From a virus: DNA of 33,809 nucleotides. The translations under genes were made by a program, and so were the position numbers. The notes under the pieces were generated by a model that was not told the origin of the DNA, did no database searches, and worked only from the letters and a program-made list of their open reading frames with translations. Below, one piece after another: positions 7,435-16,508 of this stretch. Position 1 is the stretch's first letter. The number at the start of each line of letters is the position of its first letter. The stretch spans positions 1 to 33,809 of the IMG/VR virus record IMGVR_UViG_3300027973_000136. One strand, written 5' to 3'.

Positions 7435-9055
7435 GTTTAGGAATTCTTTTGGTGAGAACGTCTTCAAAAACAAGTATGCTCTTTTTCCTGAACAAACATG
7501 GGCAGAGAAAGCGCATGACATTGTTAAGGATGTTACGACTAACCTGTTTGTTAAGGATCATCAAGATCAGTTAGAAAAGTTTATTTCTGATTTCAAATTC
7601 ATTCCGGGAGGACGATATGTCTACTACGCTGGCCGACAAGCTCGCTTCTACAACAACTGCTACCTCCTCAAAGGAGAAGAAGACACCCGCGAAGAATGGG
7701 GGCGGCTCCTTAAAAGAGCTAGCGATTGCCTTATGTCTGGGGGCGGCATTGGCGTGGATTATTCTGTCTTCCGTCCTAATGGGACATCTCTTGGGCGTAC
7801 TGGAGGCAGGGCGTCGGGGCCTATCCCTCTCATGTATTCTCTCAACGAAGTCGGACGAAATGTTATGCAGGGTGGATCTCGGCGTTCAGCGATATACGCC
7901 TCGCTTAACTGGCGACACGGAGACGCCGAAACCTTCCTCGGAGTAAAGAATTGGAAGGATATGCCTGTACACGAAGGGTACTCTTTGCATGATGCCAAGA
8001 ATGGCAACTTTAACTTTCCTGCTCCTTTGGACATGACCAACATAAGTCTTAATTATGATGATGCATTCTTGGATGCAGTCCAGCAGGGATACTTGCCTTC
8101 TACCTTCATTGAGAATTGCAGGCAGGCTATGTCTTCTGGTGAGCCGGGATTCTCCTTCAACTTCGGAGACAAAGAGAATGAAACGCTACGCAATGCGTGT
8201 ACTGAAGTTACTTCCGCTGATGATTCTGATGTGTGCAATCTTGGTAGCATTAACATTGGCCGCATTGATACCATCACGGAGTTTCGAGAAGTGGTTCGAC
8301 TTGCGTCTGGGTTCTTGGTATGCGGTACTATTACGGCCGACCTCCCCTACAAAAAAGTTTACGAAGTTCGCAAAAAGAATCGGCGTCTGGGTCTTGGACT
8401 CATGGGTATACATGAATGGCTACTAAAGAGAGGCTACAAATATGAAATGGGCCCCGAACTTCGCCAGTGGATGGAGGTGTATCGTGAAGAGTCCGAACGT
8501 GCAGCGAATAGCCTCTGCGACCGCCTTAGCATCAGCCGTCCTGTTGCCTACCGTGCTATCGCGCCCACAGGGTCTATCGGCATACTGGCTGGGACTACTA
8601 CTGGTATTGAGCCTCTGTTTGCTGTTGCTTACAAGCGACGATACCTAGTGGATGGTACGAAGTGGAAGTACGAGTACGTAGTGGATGCAACTGCGGATGC
8701 TCTGATTAAAGAAGGGATCGATCCTACCAAGATCGAAACTGCCATTGACCTAGTTCCCGATTGGGAACGCCGAGTGAGGTTCCAAGCTGATGTACAAGAT
8801 TATGTGGATATGTCTATATCTAGCACTATCAATCTGCCTAGTTGGGGTACTGACCTCAACAATAATGATCGTGTCAGGGAGTTCGCTGGAATTCTGGCTA
8901 AGTATGCTGGTAGGCTGCGCGGTTTTACCTGTTATCCTGACGGCGCTCGTGGAGGCCAGCCACTGGAGGCTATCCCGTACAAAGAAGCTGTAAAGCACAG
9001 GGGCGTTGTCTTTGAAGAAAACGATGCCTGCAAAGGAGGTGTCTGTGGACTCTAA
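7427..9055 (+). CDS. nrdJ: Class II (adenosylcobalamin-dependent) ribonucleotide reductase
   Basis: This 542-residue enzyme should reduce ribonucleotides to deoxyribonucleotides for phage replication. The core motifs are complete. The first active-site cysteine is Cys78 (NNCYLL). The catalytic N-A-C-T-E is Asn256/Cys258/Glu260, and the partner cysteine is Cys270 (CNLGSINI). The APTGSIG loop follows near 379-385. The terminal redox pair is Cys535/Cys540 in CKGGVC. The YPDGARGGQPL segment near 503-513 is typical of class II rather than class I. There is no ATP-cone and no small subunit gene nearby, which also points to class II. Codons 60-64 (the PGGR motif) create a ribosome-site-like GGGAGG. 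The start overlaps the DUF3310 gene, and GAGGGGG precedes it. Confidence 0.9.
   Translation: MSEFRNSFGENVFKNKYALFPEQTWAEKAHDIVKDVTTNLFVKDHQDQLEKFISDFKFIPGGRYVYYAGRQARFYNNCYLLKGEEDTREEWGRLLKRASDCLMSGGGIGVDYSVFRPNGTSLGRTGGRASGPIPLMYSLNEVGRNVMQGGSRRSAIYASLNWRHGDAETFLGVKNWKDMPVHEGYSLHDAKNGNFNFPAPLDMTNISLNYDDAFLDAVQQGYLPSTFIENCRQAMSSGEPGFSFNFGDKENETLRNACTEVTSADDSDVCNLGSINIGRIDTITEFREVVRLASGFLVCGTITADLPYKKVYEVRKKNRRLGLGLMGIHEWLLKRGYKYEMGPELRQWMEVYREESERAANSLCDRLSISRPVAYRAIAPTGSIGILAGTTTGIEPLFAVAYKRRYLVDGTKWKYEYVVDATADALIKEGIDPTKIETAIDLVPDWERRVRFQADVQDYVDMSISSTINLPSWGTDLNNNDRVREFAGILAKYAGRLRGFTCYPDGARGGQPLEAIPYKEAVKHRGVVFEENDACKGGVCGL
9032..9039 (+). promoter_or_regulatory. Strong ribosome binding site for the GTG-started last rightward gene
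   Basis: AAAGGAGG ends five bases before GTG 9045 and lies inside the codons for the redox-active C-terminus of the ribonucleotide reductase. It favours GTG 9045 over the in-frame TTG 9006 and ATG 9024. Confidence 0.5.
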
Positions 9056-9260
9056 GATAACGAACTTCCCGAAAGCAAAGAGGCAGACTCCGGAGGATCT
9101 GGATGCTGTGCCTTTAGCTCACATATGCTGTGCGGACGATAACATCCAGTCATTCAAGTGGGCCATCCACATGAAAGGAGATGGTCTGTGGTTCATCTGC
9201 TCTAACTGCGGATTGGGTCTGGATATACAGACTGTACTGGACTGTGTCAAGGGAGAGTGA
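9045..9260 (+). CDS. Small Cys-containing protein, possible zinc ribbon
   Basis: This is the last gene of the rightward unit, 71 residues from GTG 9045. It has a CC pair in HICCADDN near residue 28 and a CSNC pair near residue 56, which could form a C4 zinc ribbon around a WAIHMKGDGLWFIC beta hairpin. No named family was recognised. It overlaps the ribonucleotide reductase by 11 bases. Its TGA at 9258-9260 abuts the stop of the oppositely oriented endolysin gene with no base between. Confidence 0.6.
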   Translation: MDSKITNFPKAKRQTPEDLDAVPLAHICCADDNIQSFKWAIHMKGDGLWFICSNCGLGLDIQTVLDCVKGE

Positions 9261-9596
9261 TTACTTAGACCCGTCATGCTCAAGGGAGTAATGGTTGCCG
9301 TCTTGGAATCTCCCTCCCCAAGACCCACCCATTGACTCCCACACCTCTCCCAGAGGCTTATGATCCTCTGTTCCTTGCAAAAATATCCCATCCTTAAAAA
9401 GGTTAAGGTCAACAGCTAGTCGAATCTTGTGAGTTGATTTAGAGTGGCCGTAACCCATCTTCATTCCCAATGCTCCGTGTAATCGCGGATCCCTGTACGC
9501 ATCCCCAAAGGTCAGTTCGTATCCATTGGCGTACGCCCACTGGATAAGATCAGCCACCATCTTTACAAACTTCCTTTGCTTCTGCCCTAGTGTCAT
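9261..9596 (-). CDS. M15-family peptidase, putative endolysin
   Basis: This 111-residue zinc peptidase is of the VanY / L-alanyl-D-glutamate peptidase type and probably cleaves the peptidoglycan peptide stem at lysis. The zinc motif SKSTHKIRLAVDLNLF supplies His56 and Asp63. The C-terminal DGNHYSLEH supplies Asp99, His102 and the Glu106/His107 pair. It has no signal peptide or transmembrane segment, so it would need a holin or other export route; no clear holin was found. It is the last gene of the leftward unit, overlapping the 605-residue internal protein by four bases. It could instead be a virion-associated wall hydrolase, because it follows ejection-protein genes. Confidence 0.8.
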   Translation of the reverse strand: MTLGQKQRKFVKMVADLIQWAYANGYELTFGDAYRDPRLHGALGMKMGYGHSKSTHKIRLAVDLNLFKDGIFLQGTEDHKPLGEVWESMGGSWGGRFQDGNHYSLEHDGSK

Positions 9597-11410
9597 TGTT
9601 GCGGCTCCTGCGGGTTAATGCTAATTCCGAAGTACTTATCAAGGAAGTACAGACGAGCTTGCGTGTCATCCGAGGGTGCTCGTCTGTCTCCTACCTTGGA
9701 TGCGACCAATGAATCCAAGAAGTTATTCAAACGAATTTCCATTGGCTTGTCCGGGATAACAAAATATCCGGATTCTGGATTCAGTTGTACTGCGGAATCT
9801 CCGAACTTCTCTTGAATTTTCCTTGCGTACGATTGAGCAATCTCTTCTGCTTTCGAGTGCAATCCGCTAGCAATTAGGGCAGCCTTACCGGGGCTTTCTT
9901 GTTCAGCAGCTCGGAAATTAGTAGGAAAGTTCGTACGTTCCAATGCTTCCATAAAACGCTTACGGTCTTCTCCGCTAAATACAATATTATCCACACCGTA
10001 GGTAGCTGTAAGCCATGTATCCCCAAATACCTTTGTATTGCTGGGCACAACAGAAGTAGGATTCCTATCCGTAAGAGAAGACAAAGCTACGTTTCTCTGC
10101 GCGTTCTGGCGCTCTTCTCCAAGTTGCTCCATAGTGATACTTCCTGAGTACAGATTAGCAGCATCCCTTAATGCTGTTTCTACGCCACCAGTAAGTTTTG
10201 CAACAAGAGGCCCATTCAATGCAAAACTTCTTCCTATCCCCTCTAGTAGTGCTGGCGATATATTCTTAAGCACTGCCATTTCTGGCATTGTCTTGTACAA
10301 GTTAACTTGTGCATTTTGTTCAAAACTCTTAAGCGCATCCGCGTTTCTCTGCATTTCAGACAAATCCCCTTTGAAATAATCCGAAATGGATTTCCGGATT
10401 CTCTCAACTTCTGCAAAAGCAGCTTGGCGTTGTGAATTGAATTCAGCACTAGTGCCGCCTGCACTCATTGCAAGATTGTTAAAATCAGTGCCCATCTGAG
10501 CAGTCGTTGTAGCAAAGGCTGTATTAAGTTGGCTTTGGAGTTGTTCCGGAGTAACCTCTCCCCTTCGCATAGAATCCAAAGAACTAATAAACAAATAATT
10601 CAAACCATTTGTGTACTTATCAGTAACAATTGTAGCACCCTTCCTTTCAAGACCTATTCTTGTTTTCTCTTCAAATGCAATATTCGCCCCTAAACTAGCC
10701 GCCGCTGCTCCTTGTTCAGAAGCTATTGTCCTTCTAAGACTGCGTTCATCAGACATCATTTGCCTAGTCATGTTGTACTCATCCGTGAGCCTCTTATGAT
10801 CGGATGCAAACAAAGAATAACTCATAAGTTGCTGGTCATTCATCATTTCAAACGGCATATCAAAAGGCGCTCCGGTATTCTTGAACATACCGTACGCACT
10901 GCTAATAAGTTTTTCTCTGCTTGTTTTTTCCGCTTTTGCAGCTTCGGAAGCAGCAGCTTCAGCCATATCCATGAACTGAAGTGTAGCATCGTACCCTCCG
11001 AGAACTTCTTGGGCTACTTGCTTGTATATAGAAGCAAACATGGGGTTAGCTCCTGCTTTTTCCCGAGTCAACTTCTCTGCAAGAAGATTAGTACGCGTGC
11101 GGGCACCAACACCCCCTTGTGCAGTAACTTGTTTTGCTCGTTCAATTGCGTCCTTGAACTCTTGGGTATCCGCAGGCTGGGCTTCAACTTTGCTGGCAAA
11201 TTGTTTGCCAATCTCTTGTTGGACAGCTTGGTCTATTTCGCCTCGAAATTCTCTACCTTTAAAGGCAGCAGCAAGGCCGTAGCCTTGTTCTGTCGCACTT
11301 CCTGCAACTCGCAACAGGGTTTCTCCTGAACGATCCGATGCTCCCTCTTGGGGGTTAATAAAATTCTGCGTGTTGTACGTTCCAGTTGCATTTGAGCCAA
11401 ATTCAGCCAT
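9593..11410 (-). CDS. Internal virion / ejection protein (605 aa)
   Basis: This large soluble protein is rich in Ala, Gln, Glu and Ser, mostly helical, and has no recognisable enzyme motif. The N-terminal 25 residues are Asn/Gly/Thr-rich, with GSNATGTYNTQNFINP. Long helical stretches follow (for example an Ala/Glu-rich segment near 150-165). Composition and position, just after the giant ejection protein, match T7 gp15-type internal core proteins, but the order is swapped relative to T7 (gp15 before gp16). GGAGAA six bases before ATG supports the start. The gene begins two bases after the 1549-codon gene ends, so the two products are probably made together. Confidence 0.6.
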   Translation of the reverse strand: MAEFGSNATGTYNTQNFINPQEGASDRSGETLLRVAGSATEQGYGLAAAFKGREFRGEIDQAVQQEIGKQFASKVEAQPADTQEFKDAIERAKQVTAQGGVGARTRTNLLAEKLTREKAGANPMFASIYKQVAQEVLGGYDATLQFMDMAEAAASEAAKAEKTSREKLISSAYGMFKNTGAPFDMPFEMMNDQQLMSYSLFASDHKRLTDEYNMTRQMMSDERSLRRTIASEQGAAAASLGANIAFEEKTRIGLERKGATIVTDKYTNGLNYLFISSLDSMRRGEVTPEQLQSQLNTAFATTTAQMGTDFNNLAMSAGGTSAEFNSQRQAAFAEVERIRKSISDYFKGDLSEMQRNADALKSFEQNAQVNLYKTMPEMAVLKNISPALLEGIGRSFALNGPLVAKLTGGVETALRDAANLYSGSITMEQLGEERQNAQRNVALSSLTDRNPTSVVPSNTKVFGDTWLTATYGVDNIVFSGEDRKRFMEALERTNFPTNFRAAEQESPGKAALIASGLHSKAEEIAQSYARKIQEKFGDSAVQLNPESGYFVIPDKPMEIRLNNFLDSLVASKVGDRRAPSDDTQARLYFLDKYFGISINPQEPQQ

Positions 11411-11412
11411 GT

Positions 11413-14400
11413 TTATTCTCCACCGTAAACAGTTGTGCCTTTCATTTCGAGCTTCTGAGTTTGTTCCTCAAAAGAGGACAGACTGCGGAATCTGCTTTGC
11501 TCTATGATGTACAGCCGATCTTCACCTTCAAAAGCAGAAACAAGAGCATTAGCCATCTCGTATTTCTTTCCCATTGTTTCTGGATCTTTATCCCGATGAA
11601 AAGCAAGATCACCCTGTATTTGAAGTTTTGTCACAATCTCTACGACATTATTCAAGCGGTTAGTCTTGCTTTCTTGAGTCTCTCTCCCATCCCAGAACTT
11701 GAACTCGGATGCACTCCTAATACCCATTGCTGCTAGTAGGGCACTGTACCGAGAATCCATCTCAACAAAACCTCCCCTGTTGTCCAACAGAGCACCGTAC
11801 TTGTGCAGGTAGTACGCTTTGTTCGCGTTGTTCATTGAACGCACAATGGATCCAAGTTCGGACATTGTTAAGTCTGTTGCTTCAGAGATAAGTTCAGGAC
11901 TTGCGTTGTACAAGCCTTCATTAAAAGCTACTGCTGACCATACCTTTGCAATGTCCGTTCCTGCATCCCAGAACTTAGCAAGCGAAGCTATGGAAACACC
12001 GCCAGCTAGACCAATAGCTGTGTTATCGCCGTAAAGATCCTTAATGAATTCGCCAATGAAGTTACCCGAGCCGAATGTAGTACTAAGTGCGGTATCGGAT
12101 CCCAGCATCTTTTGCGAGAATTCATCCATCAAACCAAGCATCATTCGCTGGTACGTTTCTTCATTCATCTTCTCCCCGGTCATTTGTTCGTAGCCGGGAG
12201 CAAGAACTCCTTTTGAGAATTCCGGCCCCATAGGAACACCGTACGCTCCGTACAAAAACATATGCCCAAGAATGAATCGCATCCTCTCGCTCTTGGTGAA
12301 CTCCTTATTCATACCAAGGAATACTTCCATGTACTTAAAAGGATACTGAAAGAATTGCAACGGTAACTGAGTGAGCTGGTTACGCTGCCACCAAGTTTCC
12401 ATACCGCTCATCATGTTCAGTGTGTACTTGTTTGAGAGTTTCTGAATGAGTTGGTAGTACTCAGCACTTTCTTCAGCAAATCTCCCAGCCTTTACTGCAT
12501 CCAGAGCTTCCCTCCGAGCAATACCAAAGGACACAATGCGTCCAATGCGCTCACCTTCGTACAGAGGCATACGCAAGGCTTCTCGTACGCTATCGTACGT
12601 ACTGGATACTTTTCCTCCAGCTACAGCCCCTGCTCCAATCCTATCCAGAGTGGCATCCGTTCTTCCAACAAGATGCATTCCGGATCTGCGATAATCCTCA
12701 ATAACTTTTGCGAACTCTCCTTTTTTGAATCCAAAGAACTTGGATTGAGCAAGTCGCTTATCCATAACGGCAATAATTTGTGGATTGTAGTCCGCAGCAG
12801 CCATAGCTCTGATAAGTCCATAATCCTTTATAGCTGCCGCGCCATGCAAAGGATGCAGGATCGTTGCTGTAATAGCTGCGGAACCCTGCACAGCAAGCTG
12901 ACCTATGTTAAAGAAACCTAGAGCAAGATCGTAAGCAAGTGTACGCAATCCGCGTACAGCGGAGGCTTCAGTAACTATTCGACCAGTGCGTACGGATTCT
13001 GGAGCACCTTTGAAATCCCCAAGACTAGTAGCTAGTTTTTGAGCCAATCGGGATTTAGCTTCTGAAATAAAAATATCAGAGGATCCCGGCTGCAAAAGTA
13101 CGCGCTTAATGTACATACGCTGGGATTCAGCAAGGTTGCGGATACGATTAAATTCCGGAGTATTCGGGCCGCGCCATACTCCGTACTTTACGAGTTCATC
13201 CGCACTTGGGTAAACTAGTCCCGGCACTTCGTACCATTCGCTTTTACCAAAAGCAGCTTTCCATTCACCAACTTCACGAATAGCAAAATTCCTGTACGCA
13301 TTGGAATGGATCATACTTCCAACTTGGTTGGAAAGAGCTACATAAGGATCAAGCAAAGGCGCGGGTTCTCCATCCTCAAGAAGATGCTCACCACGATCCG
13401 AGTAGTACAACTTACCGCTACGCTGATAATTCTTTAGGCGTTCCCAGTTAGGGGCATCGAAGCCGGATACTCTTTCTCTATCGTACACAACTTCCAAGGG
13501 ATTCTTGAGATCCAACTGCCCAGCCTCTACCATTTCTTCTATTTTAGAAATGGACATACTGGGATCAATCTCTTGGATCAATCTCTCCGCATCCCCTGTA
13601 ACTTGCAACTGAGTCTTAGAAAGAGTTCCTTTCTGGACTTTCAATAAGTCTGAGACGTACGAGTTATACACCCGAACAGTCTCATTGAGATTGTTGGTGT
13701 ACTCTATAGCTTTCTGCTTGGTAGCAAATACGCCATGCGTAAGAGGATTGCGAGCTACTTCTTTTCCTCCGAGATTCATCACAGCACGCTGCTTTACGAA
13801 CCAGACATTTGCGTAGTTACGAGTACCACCTTCTGTGTACCCGAGAACATTCTTTTGAAGACCCGCAGTAAAGGCGGAGTTCTTCTCTACGAGAAGGTGC
13901 GTGAAACGATTTCCATTGTGTTCGGCTTGTCCGTACGCTTCAATGATCTCGTACTTCTTGAGTTCATCAGCACTGAGTTCCGCACGAGTAATTACGGATC
14001 CCTCTGGAGTAAGAAGAGTGAATTCCGGATCAATGTTATTCGGATTGACTTTTCTACCAATTACGTTAGGGAAAGGATGCCCTTTAATGCTGAAGGATTC
14101 AGCACCAGCAGCAAGCAACTTACTGCGTTCCGTTTCATTTCCTACTAACCATGCAAAATCCGAAACTTCTTTATAAGCATAATATCCAGTAGCTTCTTCG
14201 TTTGTAATCCCTCTTCCGAACTTAGTTCTGTAGAACCTATCCAATTCTCCATAATCAAGCCACCTACCTGTCGCAGCAGGATCCATCCGAGAGGGTTGCA
14301 ATTTGCCGTACTGAATAGCTTCCCTGAGATTGTTTTGTTTTGAACTGGACAATTTCTCAAGAGGCGTCAGCATTCTTTCTACAACTGCTGTGAGTTTTGC

Positions 14401-16062
14401 TTTCTCAAAAGCAGCACTTGTTGCTTCCTTCGTAGTACGGAAAATAGCAGTTACAGCGGGCGACCAGATGTATCGACCAAAATCTGTTTCAGCACCTAAG
14501 TTTGTACGCAACTTTCTAGAAAGCCAGCCCGCATTTACTTTGGTGTTGGCTCCCATTTCTGCAACTTGCGTAGTTCTTTTAAGGAAACCTTCCTCATCTA
14601 CGCTTCTGGATGCTTTAAGGAAGTACCCAGTAAGTCCAAGTTCTTTCCCATCAACCACTTCGTAGACGTTGTTGGACTTAACATTAGCTTTAGTTGCAGA
14701 GGTTCTACTAGCAAATCCTTTTCCTTTTTGTGTACCCACGTAAACATCAAGGAGAGTATCCCCGGTATCCGTAGTGACAAACTTGGAACTAATTAGCCTA
14801 TTTCCGTATTCTCCTTTTGTTCGATTCAGAATTTTTTCTGCAACTTTCCCTGTAGGAAGAACACGCTGCGAGATAACTCTGTCATTCAGAGCAGTTGTGC
14901 CAATAGCGCGGATCTTCTCGATCTCTGTTTGCACTTCGGGGATAATGTCCAGAGTAGAAGGAACAAGACTTAAGTTGGATCGCAGGGCTGCACTACCAGT
15001 ATTCCCAGCAGCAGCTTCTTCTGCTGCCCTAGCCGCTATTTGAGCAGCAGCTTTGTTGCCCATTATCTTCATAGTAAGGCGGGGCAATGCGCGGGCTACT
15101 TGCCCAGCACCCGCAAGATCCAAAAGGTTAAGAGAGTTCATGACCCATTCGTCGTACAGAACAGAGTCAAACTCTAAATCCAGAATAGAGTCCGGTGCCC
15201 AAACCTCTGGAAGGATGCTAGGAATCGTTTGACCGTTTACTACTAGGTCTCTTTTCCCGAAAACTTTAACAGCAGTGGCATTCTCCGATTGAGAAGTAAC
15301 CAAGGACTCCATAATGTACGACACGAACATCGCGGGGTTGTTAGGAAACTTTTCTTTAACCTGTCCAATCCGCTGATTGATTGTGTTGTTTATTTCTTCA
15401 GAGGATTTCGCATCCCTAATGGATTTCCAGAAAACATCGGATTCCTCCTTCCTTGCTGATCCGGGAAGCAGTACCTCCCCAAAGCTGTCCGCAGCGCCAA
15501 TTGAGTACCGAAGAGGTACGAGCATTTCAGCTATGTACGCTGTCCACAGTCCTACTGCTTTGGCATTTTTCAGAACTTTATCTGTATCCGCATCCCCTGC
15601 GAATTGAGGAAGTCGAGAAAAAGATTCTGCCAATATATTATTTAGAGCAAGTGCAGCGGTATTGATTTTGATGTCTTCATTTTCAAAAGGAAACTCTGGA
15701 CTCTCAGAGTTGTTGATTGCTGCACCGCGCTCTGCTGCAAGCGTCTCTGTTACAATTCCTTCCGGAATATCCGGAATGTTACTCGCAACTAAAGCTGCTC
15801 CAAAAGAAACATCCCCTTTGTTTATGGCATTGGAGAGCATATCTTTTCGGATTGCATTGGATTCCTGAAGTTCTTTGAGGTACAACTCTCTCCGCATTTG
15901 CAACTCTTCGCCCATACGAAGGCGATAAGAATGCATGTCCACTGCCTCTTTCCTAGTATCCCCAAAAGCAAGGGTGTACTGCGGAAGATACGAGTTAGCT
16001 AGGTCGCTAGAAACAGGTTCCGGCGGATCGTCAGGAATAGTTGGTACAGGAGTTACAGCCAT
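11413..16062 (-). CDS. Giant internal virion / ejection protein (1549 aa, gp16-like)
   Basis: This is the largest gene in the window. The N-terminus is Pro-rich (TPVPTIPDDPPEP) and the rest is largely helical. A C-terminal region near residue 1230 (WWQRNQLTQLPLQFFQYPFK, then MEVFLGMNKEF) resembles the segment that ends phage polyvalent and gp16-type ejection proteins. A hydrophobic Gly/Ala-rich patch lies near 1345-1365 (GLAGGVSIASLAKF). No soluble lytic transglycosylase signature, such as sits at the T7 gp16 N-terminus, is visible. In T7-like phages this protein is ejected into the cell and helps form the DNA conduit. Position after the gp14-like gene supports the call. Confidence 0.7.
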   Translation of the reverse strand: MAVTPVPTIPDDPPEPVSSDLANSYLPQYTLAFGDTRKEAVDMHSYRLRMGEELQMRRELYLKELQESNAIRKDMLSNAINKGDVSFGAALVASNIPDIPEGIVTETLAAERGAAINNSESPEFPFENEDIKINTAALALNNILAESFSRLPQFAGDADTDKVLKNAKAVGLWTAYIAEMLVPLRYSIGAADSFGEVLLPGSARKEESDVFWKSIRDAKSSEEINNTINQRIGQVKEKFPNNPAMFVSYIMESLVTSQSENATAVKVFGKRDLVVNGQTIPSILPEVWAPDSILDLEFDSVLYDEWVMNSLNLLDLAGAGQVARALPRLTMKIMGNKAAAQIAARAAEEAAAGNTGSAALRSNLSLVPSTLDIIPEVQTEIEKIRAIGTTALNDRVISQRVLPTGKVAEKILNRTKGEYGNRLISSKFVTTDTGDTLLDVYVGTQKGKGFASRTSATKANVKSNNVYEVVDGKELGLTGYFLKASRSVDEEGFLKRTTQVAEMGANTKVNAGWLSRKLRTNLGAETDFGRYIWSPAVTAIFRTTKEATSAAFEKAKLTAVVERMLTPLEKLSSSKQNNLREAIQYGKLQPSRMDPAATGRWLDYGELDRFYRTKFGRGITNEEATGYYAYKEVSDFAWLVGNETERSKLLAAGAESFSIKGHPFPNVIGRKVNPNNIDPEFTLLTPEGSVITRAELSADELKKYEIIEAYGQAEHNGNRFTHLLVEKNSAFTAGLQKNVLGYTEGGTRNYANVWFVKQRAVMNLGGKEVARNPLTHGVFATKQKAIEYTNNLNETVRVYNSYVSDLLKVQKGTLSKTQLQVTGDAERLIQEIDPSMSISKIEEMVEAGQLDLKNPLEVVYDRERVSGFDAPNWERLKNYQRSGKLYYSDRGEHLLEDGEPAPLLDPYVALSNQVGSMIHSNAYRNFAIREVGEWKAAFGKSEWYEVPGLVYPSADELVKYGVWRGPNTPEFNRIRNLAESQRMYIKRVLLQPGSSDIFISEAKSRLAQKLATSLGDFKGAPESVRTGRIVTEASAVRGLRTLAYDLALGFFNIGQLAVQGSAAITATILHPLHGAAAIKDYGLIRAMAAADYNPQIIAVMDKRLAQSKFFGFKKGEFAKVIEDYRRSGMHLVGRTDATLDRIGAGAVAGGKVSSTYDSVREALRMPLYEGERIGRIVSFGIARREALDAVKAGRFAEESAEYYQLIQKLSNKYTLNMMSGMETWWQRNQLTQLPLQFFQYPFKYMEVFLGMNKEFTKSERMRFILGHMFLYGAYGVPMGPEFSKGVLAPGYEQMTGEKMNEETYQRMMLGLMDEFSQKMLGSDTALSTTFGSGNFIGEFIKDLYGDNTAIGLAGGVSIASLAKFWDAGTDIAKVWSAVAFNEGLYNASPELISEATDLTMSELGSIVRSMNNANKAYYLHKYGALLDNRGGFVEMDSRYSALLAAMGIRSASEFKFWDGRETQESKTNRLNNVVEIVTKLQIQGDLAFHRDKDPETMGKKYEMANALVSAFEGEDRLYIIEQSRFRSLSSFEEQTQKLEMKGTTVYGGE

Positions 16063-16067
16063 TATTG

Positions 16068-16508
16068 TTACCGAAGAGTTTGATTAAAGATTCCCTGCGA
16101 GAAGAATCCAGTGCCTTTCGAGAATAGTTCGCTAGCTGTGCCAAGCGTGGCTGCTCGGCCCTGCGAGTTCATGGCGTTCTGATTGAACTGCGAGATATTC
16201 TTAGCAGTTTGTGCCTGCATATTTTGAGAACCAATAGAGCTTCCTGCCATAGTGCGGATACTCCCCATTGCTCCGGAAGCACCAGAACCCATTGCTCCTG
16301 TGTTCTGAGCGGAGGCAGCAACCATTGCGCTACGAATACGAGCTTCACGGAGAGTCTGCATTGCGGACTTCCTGTTCTGTTCTTGCTGCATAGCAGTCTC
16401 CGCTCGCATGGCTTTCTTTTGCTCACGCGCAGCGTCCTTCTGTTCCATTGCCGAAGCAACCCCGCTTCCTACGGAACTAATAAAAGAAGCAATAGCTAGA
16501 CCTTCCAT
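16068..16508 (-). CDS. Internal virion protein, T7 gp14-like
   Basis: This 146-residue protein has a hydrophobic/small-residue N-terminus (ASFISSVGSGVASAM) followed by a long charged helix rich in Gln, Lys and Ala. A Gly/Ser/Met-rich central segment (GAMGSGASGAMGS) and a polar C-terminus complete it. This layout is characteristic of gp14-type core proteins that insert in the outer membrane during DNA ejection. GAGGTG precedes the ATG. The gene sits between the gp13-like and giant ejection protein genes, exactly the T7 order. Confidence 0.75.
   Translation of the reverse strand: MEGLAIASFISSVGSGVASAMEQKDAAREQKKAMRAETAMQQEQNRKSAMQTLREARIRSAMVAASAQNTGAMGSGASGAMGSIRTMAGSSIGSQNMQAQTAKNISQFNQNAMNSQGRAATLGTASELFSKGTGFFSQGIFNQTLR

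Noticed and set aside
9390-9410. Small inverted repeat CCTTAA/TTAAGG near the convergent junction as a terminator
   Set aside because: The stem is only six mostly weak pairs with no following T tract, and it lies within endolysin codons.
10712-11329. 205-codon plus-strand frame opposite the 605-residue internal protein
   Set aside because: It is an antisense shadow of a Ser/Ala/Gln-rich coding region, with no ribosome site and no motif.
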